37,062 nucleotides of DNA. It comes from an uncultured Proteiniphilum sp. GTDB lineage: Bacteria; Bacteroidota; Bacteroidia; Bacteroidales; Dysgonomonadaceae. Both the position numbers and the translations under genes were made by a program. The stretch is from positions 1-37,062 of the forward strand of contig CAKMJT010000046.1 of the NCBI GenBank assembly GCA_927407015.1. The letters run 5' to 3'. Below, one piece after another: positions 7,081 through 14,076 of the stretch. The notes under the pieces are model-generated. The model was not told the origin of the DNA and ran no database searches. It was given only the letters and a program-made list of their open reading frames with translations. Positions within the stretch are counted from its first letter, which is position 1. Each line of letters opens with the position of its first letter.

Positions 7081-8493
7081 TCAATCCCTTTTTTCCAGCA
7101 ACACCACGTTCTCCACATGGTGGGTATGCGGAAACATATCGACCGGCTGCACGCGTGTTACTCTGTAACTGCTGTCGAGCAGGTTCAGGTCCCGTGCCTG
7201 TGTGGCCGGGTTACAACTTACATAGACAATCCGTTCGGGTGCCGCCAGCAGGATGGCACTGACCACGTCGTCGTGCATGCCTGCACGGGGAGGATCGGTG
7301 ATGATCACGTCGGGGTGGCCGTGTTCCGCGATAAAAGCGGCCGTCAGCACATCCTTCATATCACCTGCAAAGAAAAGCGTGTTACCGATACCGTTGATCT
7401 CAGCGTTAACCCTCGCATCGGCAATAGCCTCCTCCACATACTCAATACCGATTACTTTTTTCGCGTTTCGCGCCACGAAGTTGGCGATGGTGCCCGTACC
7501 GGTGTAAAGGTCGTAGACCAGCTCACCCCCGGTGAGCCGTGCGAAGCTGCGGGCCACCTGATAGAGATGGTACGCCTGCTCGCTGTTGGTCTGGTAGAAC
7601 GACTTGGTACCGATCCGGAACTGCAACCCCTCCATCTCCTCCACAATATAATCACGACCCTTCCAGGTCACCACCTCCTGGTCGGTGATGGTGTCGTTGG
7701 CTTTCTGGTTGACAATGTATATCAGCGAGGTGATCTGCGGGAAGGTGGTGACGATGAAGTCCATCAGCTGCTTTCTCTTCTCAGCATCATCCTCATAGAA
7801 GACCACGATCACCATCCGCTCACCAATGGAGCTGTTGCGGATCAGCAGCGTGCGCATCAGCCCGTGCTGGTTGCGCAGGTCGAAAAAACTATAGCCATTC
7901 TGCAGGCAGAAATCGCGGATGGCGGTCCTGATCTGGTTGGAGAAATCATCCTGCAGCCAGCACTTCTCTATATCGAGCACCTTGTCGAACATACCGGGGA
8001 TATGGAATCCCAGGGCATTCATCTGTGCAAACTCCCTGTCGGAAGATACCTCCTCTTCGGTGAGCCACCGTCTGTTGGAGAAGGTGAACTCCAGCTTGTT
8101 GCGGTAAAAGGTGGTCGCCGGGGCTCCCAAGATGGGTGTGATCGCCGGCAGCTCCACCTTGCCGATCCTTGTCAGGTTGTCGGTCACCTGCTGCTGCTTG
8201 TACTTCAGCTGTTCACTGTAGGGTAGTATCTGCCACTTACAGCCGCCACACACACCGAAATGTTGGCAGAATGGCTCGCTCCGCACTGGTGAGAGACTTT
8301 GGAACCGTACCACACGTCCCTCGGCGAAGCTGTTCTTCCTGCGGGTCAGCTGAATGTCGGCCACGTCGCCCGGCGCAGCAAAGGGTACGAACACCACCAT
8401 GCCGTCCACCTTCGCCACCGCTTTCCCCTCGGCAGCCACGCCGGTGATCTCCACCGCTTCCAGCAGCGGGAGCTGTTTTCTCTTTCTTGCCAT
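7081..8493 (-). CDS. rlmD: 23S rRNA (uracil-5)-methyltransferase, RumA/RlmD type
   Basis: A 470-residue SAM-dependent RNA m5U methyltransferase. In order: a TRAM domain (about 12-68), the [4Fe-4S] cysteines C76, C82, C85 and C178 (CQHFGVCGGC ... CW), the SAM loop VYDLYTGTGTIANF (about 327-340), the target-binding ITDPPRAG (398-405), the catalytic C427 in VSCNPATQARDL, and the base E461 in HHVENVV. An upstream ATG at 8553 gives a 20-residue extension, but the -7 element at 8514-8521 lies inside it, so the start at 8493 is correct. The family includes RlmD, RlmC and TrmA. The Fe-S cysteines favour RlmD/RlmC, and the exact target uridine is not determined by sequence. Confidence 0.9.
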   Translation of the reverse strand: MARKRKQLPLLEAVEITGVAAEGKAVAKVDGMVVFVPFAAPGDVADIQLTRRKNSFAEGRVVRFQSLSPVRSEPFCQHFGVCGGCKWQILPYSEQLKYKQQQVTDNLTRIGKVELPAITPILGAPATTFYRNKLEFTFSNRRWLTEEEVSSDREFAQMNALGFHIPGMFDKVLDIEKCWLQDDFSNQIRTAIRDFCLQNGYSFFDLRNQHGLMRTLLIRNSSIGERMVIVVFYEDDAEKRKQLMDFIVTTFPQITSLIYIVNQKANDTITDQEVVTWKGRDYIVEEMEGLQFRIGTKSFYQTNSEQAYHLYQVARSFARLTGGELVYDLYTGTGTIANFVARNAKKVIGIEYVEEAIADARVNAEINGIGNTLFFAGDMKDVLTAAFIAEHGHPDVIITDPPRAGMHDDVVSAILLAAPERIVYVSCNPATQARDLNLLDSSYRVTRVQPVDMFPHTHHVENVVLLEKRD

Positions 8494-8513
8494 TGTTCGC
8501 TGTTTTTGGAGTG

Positions 8514-8521
8514 CAAAGATA
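8514..8521 (-). promoter_or_regulatory. -7 promoter element of rlmD
   Basis: TATCTTTG on the minus strand, 20 bases upstream of the ATG at 8493. It rules out the longer reading frame start at 8553. Confidence 0.6.
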
Positions 8522-8746
8522 CGAAAACAATTCACTACTTTCGACCGTTCCAACAGTGATATCAGTAAACAGACATCCTGGTTATTCCTGAACAGACTGT
8601 TTGTATGGGTTCAGTGGCAGGAGTGAAAATGAATAGTGATCATCGTATGAAAACAGTTATCTCTTTTTACGGCATAGGGATCCGTATAGCGGTCATGCTC
8701 ATGGGTGGCATCGCTGTTACCGACCTGCCATCTGTCATTTTGATAT

Positions 8747-8863
8747 TCAGTTTGGGTGGGTAAAGCACCCTGAAGCAATCTGGTTAAATTGGGATTGGTA
8801 CCTTAACCCCAGAGGCCACATCCCGGCCAATACCAGCAAAACACAATAAATCTTACCTTTCAT
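8747..8863 (-). pseudogene. Decapitated 5' remnant of a secreted protein behind a susC-type promoter
   Basis: An ATG at 8863 opens MKGKIYCVLLVLAGMWPLGL, a clean signal peptide, and continues for 18 more residues to a TGA at 8747-8749. The gene then stops: nothing coding follows before rlmD. It sits 46-52 bases downstream of promoter/operator copy A (8909-9001), the same spacing as susC has from copy B. I infer that this is the start of a lost gene of the same regulon, possibly a second susC-like gene or a secreted glycosidase, removed by deletion. A plus-strand 44-residue frame (8629-8763) overlaps the end and is less convincing. The stretch 8500-8746 otherwise holds nothing I can name. Confidence 0.45.
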
Positions 8864-8908
8864 AGAAAAATCTCTCATCTTAATTGAATTATTGACAACC
8901 TTTATTTC

Positions 8909-9001
8909 GGGCGCAAAGGAAGAGGAAAGATGTTACCGGTTGATTTACTTTTTGATGAAGAAAAAGTTACTTAACATTTGAGATTCCCGTATCAAGACAC
9001 A
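8909..9001 (-). promoter_or_regulatory. Promoter/operator copy A (duplicate of the susC promoter)
   Basis: About 90 bases aligned with 13930-14021 upstream of susC, including 28 identical bases (8951-8978 versus 13972-13999) and an identical -7-like element TTCCTTTG (minus strand, 8915-8922). Only one half of the LacI-type palindrome (TGTTACCG, 8932-8939) is preserved. It drives only the 38-residue remnant at 8747-8863. Confidence 0.6.
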
Positions 9002-9095
9002 AATAGGTGAAAATAAAGTGAATGTCTGGTGAATAGCTGGACAAAGTGAACCTGTAACACACAGTTAATAGACATATCCTTACGCATAACATGCA

Positions 9096-9125
9096 GAAAG
9101 CGAAATCCGTTGAGATTTCGCTTTC
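9096..9125 (-). terminator. Stem-loop after susD
   Basis: Perfect 12-bp stem (GAAAGCGAAATC / GATTTCGCTTTC) with a six-base loop, 23 bases beyond the susD stop. There is no T-run on either side, so it is probably a transcript end or an RNA-stabilising hairpin rather than a textbook terminator. Confidence 0.55.
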
Positions 9126-9148
9126 CATCATTTTGGCAGCAATTATGT

Positions 9149-10603
9149 TTACTTTTGCCATATGAGTTTGGTATAGAAATCGTCTCCTTTCATATTTTCT
9201 TTGGCCTTCTGATAATTGGCCATATTATTGCGTTGTAATATTTGCGGATACATGAACCGTTTTGGCATCACATTTCCTGCAGGCACACCATCGCCCACCG
9301 GCATTATCGGTAAACCGGTTCTGTTATACTCAAACCACTGCTGGTAATCGCAAAAGAACAATGCATAGAACTTCTGTATCATGATCCGCTCCATGGTTCC
9401 GTCGAATGCAGCTGCCGGGTTATCAAAATAGTCTGCCGGCATCGCTGCCCCCCATCTCTCAATAGCTGCTTTCACGCCATTCCTGTAATGGGTTTCGGCA
9501 TCAGAAACGATGATGTTCTTCAGCGCCAGCTCGGCCTTGATAAATTCCAGTTCCGCATAACTCATCAGGGTAAGATCCAGAGGAGGTTTTACGATTCCCT
9601 GGTTGGGAAGGGAACCGTTAAAAGAGGGAGCCATGTTATAACCGCTCGGCCAGCCGATGTATTCTTTCTTACCATTATTGGTTGCCTGGTTGGCAAAGAC
9701 TGGCATCCGCGGATCATTCCACGCCTTCAGGTGATTGATAAAGAATTCTGACATTACTTTGTAGGCAGTGAAATCCTGCGGACGCGTCATGGGCGGTTCT
9801 GCAGGGAAAACACCGGAGATAAACAGTTCAGCGGCATCTTCATTCGAAGTAAACAGCGGATAGGTGGCATTGTCGTTGATCATCTTACGCAGTTCGGCTG
9901 TAGCATCCAAGTCAGGCACACTCAACACCCGGAGCAAAGTTCGCATACGCAGCGAGTTGGCAAATTTCCGCCATTTGACAATTCCGGTTGATTTTCCCGA
10001 AACCAGGCCATTGTCGGTATTGTACAACATTTCGCCTTCGGTATTGTATCGTAATCCCGCACCCTCATTGAACAGGATATTCGCCGAATCCAATTCTTGC
10101 AGTATTTCTTTGTACACGTCGGCCTGCGCATCGAATCTGGGGGTTAACAGACCCTCATCACCCCGTGTGGCCTCACTCATAGGGATATCGCCGAAGCTCT
10201 CCACCAGGATAGCATACATCCAGCTTTGCAGCGTTTTGGCAATAGCCCGGTAATTGGGCTCATTGAGCATGACCGCTTGCTTTTCCATTTCCCGAAGGTT
10301 ATTTAGCCAGCGGTAATAGACCGTCCAGTGACCATCGCCAGCAGCATCGGTGATATAGTACCAGCCTAAACCTCCGGTATTGTTGGTCGTCACCACCGAT
10401 TGCATCAGATGGAAAGTAAAACCATTGTACCGGCTCCAATTGTAACTCCCCACTTCGTAGAGTACCGGATTCAAAAATACGCCGGGATTTGATTCCTGCA
10501 TGCGGGTAGGGTCGGTATTCAGCTCATCGAAATTTGAACAGGAGAGCCAGGTCGTACTTATCGTCACAAGAAAAGCGCAAACTATATATTGTATCTTCTT
10601 CAT
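9149..10603 (-). CDS. SusD/RagB-type nutrient-binding outer-membrane lipoprotein (SusD-like_2)
   Basis: 484 residues with a lipoprotein signal (lipobox WLSC, C22) followed by NFDELNTDPTRM, the start typical of the SusD-like_2 branch. Other family segments are YYRWLNNLREMEKQ, ESFGDIPMSEATRG (TPR-like helices), MSYAELEFIKAELAL and the C-terminal QKFYALFFCDYQQWFEYNRTG, then MPKRFMYPQ. It caps the SusC barrel from the cell surface and binds the substrate oligosaccharide or peptide. It follows susC by 31 bases in the same operon. The downstream stem-loop at 9096-9125 ends the unit. The substrate cannot be read from sequence; the adjacent GH2 enzyme suggests a beta-galactoside or beta-glucuronide-type glycan. 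Confidence 0.92.
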   Translation of the reverse strand: MKKIQYIVCAFLVTISTTWLSCSNFDELNTDPTRMQESNPGVFLNPVLYEVGSYNWSRYNGFTFHLMQSVVTTNNTGGLGWYYITDAAGDGHWTVYYRWLNNLREMEKQAVMLNEPNYRAIAKTLQSWMYAILVESFGDIPMSEATRGDEGLLTPRFDAQADVYKEILQELDSANILFNEGAGLRYNTEGEMLYNTDNGLVSGKSTGIVKWRKFANSLRMRTLLRVLSVPDLDATAELRKMINDNATYPLFTSNEDAAELFISGVFPAEPPMTRPQDFTAYKVMSEFFINHLKAWNDPRMPVFANQATNNGKKEYIGWPSGYNMAPSFNGSLPNQGIVKPPLDLTLMSYAELEFIKAELALKNIIVSDAETHYRNGVKAAIERWGAAMPADYFDNPAAAFDGTMERIMIQKFYALFFCDYQQWFEYNRTGLPIMPVGDGVPAGNVMPKRFMYPQILQRNNMANYQKAKENMKGDDFYTKLIWQK

Positions 10604-10634
10604 ATTTATCGTCTTTTATTGAATATTTCAAATA

Positions 10635-13600
10635 TTAGAAACTGATATTCAGGTTTAAACCGTAGGATTTGGTAGAAGGGATTGAGCCGTTTTCGATACC
10701 CACAACCATGGAGTTACCGTCCAATGCCGCAATCTCCGGGTCATACAGCGGATAATCTGTAAATGTCATTAAATTTCTGCCGTAAATAGCGAAAGAGACT
10801 CCTGTGAAGGGAGTTTTTCCCAACAGCTGCCTGGACAGTGCATAACCGAGCCTGATCTCCCGCAATTTGAGGAAAGAAGCATCAAAGGTATTTGTTTCCA
10901 CATTCGCGCGCCGGTAAAACTCTTTGTTATACGCTTCCACCGTGACGAGCTGGGTGTTCTCACTGTAACTCCCATCATCGTTTCTCACCACCCCGGGTAC
11001 TACCATATAGACACCGCCAAGTTGGGCAAGTTTGGGATTCCCTGTTATCCGCGGATCATCGGCAGGAATATAGAATTCCGTACCTGGGAGACGGCCGTTC
11101 AGCGTATGCGCCAGCTTACCCTGTTCGCTCATTTTGTGGTGCGACTGGGAATATATTTTACCCCCCATCTGTCCATCGAGGAGTAAACTGAGTGTGAACC
11201 CTTTGTAGTTAAATTCATTGAAGAAACCGGCCTTCCAATCGGGACTGGCATTCCCTACGAACTCAATCTCAGCCGCTTTTTCGGGCAATCCGTTCGGACC
11301 TATCACCACATCTCCGTCTTCATTGCGTACCAGCTTGTATCCCCAGAGATCGGTCACCGATCCGCCAACAGTACCAATCAGTGACACGACCGACCCTACG
11401 GTGGCAATCACCTGATTTTCATCGGATCCTTCCGCCAGAGTGAGAATCTTGTTGTTGTTCTTTGCCCAGGTAATCATCGATTTCCAGGTGAAATCTCTTG
11501 TGGCTACCGGCACCGCATTGAGTTCCACTTCAAAACCATAGTTCTGTACCGTTCCGGAATTGATGGTCGCCCGGGTATAACCGGTTGTGGGATCGATGGG
11601 AGCATCCAGAATCTGGTTCCTGGTGCGGTTGTAATAATAGGTAAAATCGAGCCCTAACCTGTCTTCATACATTCTGTAATCGAATCCGAGCTCATAGTTG
11701 GTCGATATCTCCGGCTTAAAATGCTGATTGAAGAGTGTAGTTGGCAGTTGCAATGAACCGGGGAAGGTGCTTGTATCGTAGTACTGTGAAGTCTTGTAGG
11801 GTTCGGTATCATTCCCCACCTGTGCCCAGGAAGCCCTTAATTTCAGCAGACTGATATTCTCCGGCAGGGTGGTCATCTCATTCACGATGGCGCTCATGCT
11901 CACGGAAGGATAGAAGAACGACCTGTTCTCTTCGGGCAAGGTCGACGACCAGTCGTTTCTGCCGGTAACATCCATAAACAGCACATTTTTATAGGAAAGA
12001 TTGACTATGAAATAGAGACTGTTGATCGCTCTGTTCCTGATTCTTGTCACCACGTGCGGATTGGAAGCGCCATTGGCCAGTTTATAAATTCCCGGTGTCT
12101 TGAGTCCGTTCACGGACGCCGACAGGAGATCATATTTCCGTTGCATCAGGTTACCTCCGCCAGAAACACTGAAATTAAATCCATTTTCATAAGTATCCTG
12201 ATAAGTTAATAACCCATCGGTGTTCATCTCATAGTCGAAGACATTTTCCTTTTTAAAGAAGCCGTTCCCGAATACTACGTCACTGATGGGCCTGTGCTGT
12301 TCTCTCTGCTCCGAAGAGAGCTGAATTCCCGAACGGATCATCAGGCTTAGCTTAGAGGTAATATCGAGTGTGGCCGACAAAGAACTCACATTTGAATGCT
12401 TCCGGGAGGGATTCTCCGCTTCATACAGAATCACGAAAGGGTTTCCGATAAAGGAGCTGTAGGGTTGCAGCTGCTGCACATTCTCCTGCCCTGTCCGCCA
12501 CATCGGACGTAGCCAATCGAGGTTCACGTTGGGATTCTGAAAAATCAGAAAATAGGAAATCGAGTTGCTGTTATACCCCAAAGCGGGTGTGTTATCCACT
12601 TTCCGGTTGGTATAACTGGAACGGAAATCGACCTTTAACCGTTTGGATATCTGCTGCTGTCCACCGATGCTCAATGTGAAACGATCATAGCCGGTGTTAG
12701 GAAGGATCCACTCGTTCTTGGCATACGTGACGGCTCCCCTCACCGATCCTTTGTCCGATTTACCGGTTACTGCCACGGTATTGGTGAGCGTGTATCCAGT
12801 CTGGAAAAGTGCTTTTCGGTTGTCGGGATAAGCCACCCATGGAGTGGGTACTTCAGCTCTACCCTGTAGGACCGGATCATATTGATAATATAGTTGATTC
12901 GGATCAAATTGGGCCCCATAGGCACTGCTGGTACCACTTGTTCCAGAGTTGCCGTCGGGTGAAGCGCCGTAGGAATAGTACAGTTTCCCGGCATATTCCG
13001 TTCCGGCCTTTCCGATATTGGAGGGAAGCCCCTGTCCGAACTCATATTGATAATCGGGCCACCGCATCACATCTTCCAGGTTGAGATTCGAGGAGAAATC
13101 CACCCCGATGCCCCGGGAAGCTTTCTCTCCCGCTTTTGTGGTCACCATGATCACGCCGTTTGCGGCACGTGATCCATATAAGGCGGTTGCACTCGCTCCC
13201 TTCAAGATCTGCACATTGGCGATGTCATTTGGGTTGATATCTGCAAAACCGTTTCCATAGTCGATGGATAATTCCGCAGCATCACCGGCACCATACGCCA
13301 TACCGGGGTTTGTAATTGTGTTGCTCATAGGCACACCATCCACCACAATCAACGCACTGTTGCCGTTGATATTCAATGATACATCACCCCGCAGGGAAAC
13401 CCTTGTGGAGGATAATGGTCCACCGGGCGTGACGATGTTTAATCCGGCCACCTTTCCGGTCAGGGCGCTCGACCAGTTATTGGGCATCGTATTCGCAATG
13501 GATTCACCCTCGAGATTTTCGGTGGAATAACCCAGTCCCCGGGCCTCTCTCTTTATTCCCAAAGCAGTTATCACCACTTCATCCAATATCTTGTTGTCTT

Positions 13601-13889
13601 CTTCCAGGACAATATCGATCACATTCCTGCCATTTCGGTTCAGTTCCTGCTGGGTATAACCGATATAGGAAAAAACAAGTGTTGCATTTCCGGGTGTCTC
13701 CAGGGCATATTTACCCTCTGCATTGGTTATCGTTCCGTTCGTTGTCCCTTTTTGCACCACATTCACCCCAATCAGCGTTTCTCCCATGTTGTCGGTTACC
13801 GTACCCCGCAGCACGGTATTTTGCGCCCACAGGGTGCCCGGCATCAGGAAAGCCAACACCAACCATACATTATACATCTTTGCCTTCAT
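10635..13889 (-). CDS. SusC/RagA-type TonB-dependent outer-membrane transporter
   Basis: 1084 residues, normal for the family. In order: a signal peptide (MKAKMYNVWLVLAFLMPGTLWA|Q), a carboxypeptidase-regulatory-like domain (VLRGTVTDNMGETLIGVNVV, about 25-100), a TonB-box region (DEVVITALGIKREA), a plug domain with the SusC hallmark ASATALYGSRAANGVIMVTT, then a long beta-barrel ending in the terminal aromatic residue of outer-membrane proteins (NLNISF). It imports oligomers energised by TonB-ExbBD together with the SusD partner downstream. Expression is probably controlled by the promoter and LacI-type operator at 13930-14021. No anti-sigma/ECF pair or hybrid two-component regulator is adjacent in the window. 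Confidence 0.95.
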   Translation of the reverse strand: MKAKMYNVWLVLAFLMPGTLWAQNTVLRGTVTDNMGETLIGVNVVQKGTTNGTITNAEGKYALETPGNATLVFSYIGYTQQELNRNGRNVIDIVLEEDNKILDEVVITALGIKREARGLGYSTENLEGESIANTMPNNWSSALTGKVAGLNIVTPGGPLSSTRVSLRGDVSLNINGNSALIVVDGVPMSNTITNPGMAYGAGDAAELSIDYGNGFADINPNDIANVQILKGASATALYGSRAANGVIMVTTKAGEKASRGIGVDFSSNLNLEDVMRWPDYQYEFGQGLPSNIGKAGTEYAGKLYYSYGASPDGNSGTSGTSSAYGAQFDPNQLYYQYDPVLQGRAEVPTPWVAYPDNRKALFQTGYTLTNTVAVTGKSDKGSVRGAVTYAKNEWILPNTGYDRFTLSIGGQQQISKRLKVDFRSSYTNRKVDNTPALGYNSNSISYFLIFQNPNVNLDWLRPMWRTGQENVQQLQPYSSFIGNPFVILYEAENPSRKHSNVSSLSATLDITSKLSLMIRSGIQLSSEQREQHRPISDVVFGNGFFKKENVFDYEMNTDGLLTYQDTYENGFNFSVSGGGNLMQRKYDLLSASVNGLKTPGIYKLANGASNPHVVTRIRNRAINSLYFIVNLSYKNVLFMDVTGRNDWSSTLPEENRSFFYPSVSMSAIVNEMTTLPENISLLKLRASWAQVGNDTEPYKTSQYYDTSTFPGSLQLPTTLFNQHFKPEISTNYELGFDYRMYEDRLGLDFTYYYNRTRNQILDAPIDPTTGYTRATINSGTVQNYGFEVELNAVPVATRDFTWKSMITWAKNNNKILTLAEGSDENQVIATVGSVVSLIGTVGGSVTDLWGYKLVRNEDGDVVIGPNGLPEKAAEIEFVGNASPDWKAGFFNEFNYKGFTLSLLLDGQMGGKIYSQSHHKMSEQGKLAHTLNGRLPGTEFYIPADDPRITGNPKLAQLGGVYMVVPGVVRNDDGSYSENTQLVTVEAYNKEFYRRANVETNTFDASFLKLREIRLGYALSRQLLGKTPFTGVSFAIYGRNLMTFTDYPLYDPEIAALDGNSMVVGIENGSIPSTKSYGLNLNISF

Positions 13890-13929
13890 ACGTTCGTCGC
13901 TAAATAAAATTTTAAAAAATGATTTTTCC

Positions 13930-14021
13930 CCGGCCGCAAAGGAATCATTTAATTGTTACCGATCGATTACATTTTGATGAAGAAAAAGTTACTTAACATA
14001 TGAAATTCCTGCATCAGGACA
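13930..14021 (-). promoter_or_regulatory. susC promoter region (copy B)
   Basis: Minus-strand -7-like element TTCCTTTG (13937-13944) 48 bases upstream of the susC ATG, preceded by the LacI-type palindrome and by a conserved block (13972-13999) containing the inverted motif GTTAnnTAAC. The same architecture recurs at 8909-9001. Its conservation between copies suggests that regulators bind both the palindrome and the upstream block. Confidence 0.6.
13954..13971. promoter_or_regulatory. LacI-family-type operator at the susC promoter
   Basis: TGTTACCGATCGATTACA is an inverted repeat with 7 of 9 matching positions per arm and a central CG-containing axis, the form of LacI/GalR-family operators (TGTnA-CG-TnACA). 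It overlaps the -33 region upstream of the -7-like element, as expected for repression. No lacI-type gene is in the window. Confidence 0.5.
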
Positions 14022-14023
14022 AC

Positions 14024-14051
14024 AAAAAACGCCCCATTATGCAATGGGGCG
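14024..14051 (-). terminator. Rho-independent terminator of the GH2 gene
   Basis: Perfect 9-bp stem CGCCCCATT / AATGGGGCG with loop ATGC (14030-14051). Read on the minus strand it is followed by a run of T (complement of 14024-14029). It lies 26 bases after the GH2 stop and insulates it from the susC promoter. Confidence 0.9.
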
Positions 14052-14076
14052 CCTCAAGATGATCTTTGCTTCAGAG

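Noticed and set aside
8629..8763. A 44-residue plus-strand hydrophobic frame with a fair ribosome-binding site (GGCAGGAG before ATG).
   Set aside because: It overlaps the minus-strand signal-peptide remnant whose promoter copy is clearly recognisable. It is short and has no promoter motif of its own, so coding is not supported.
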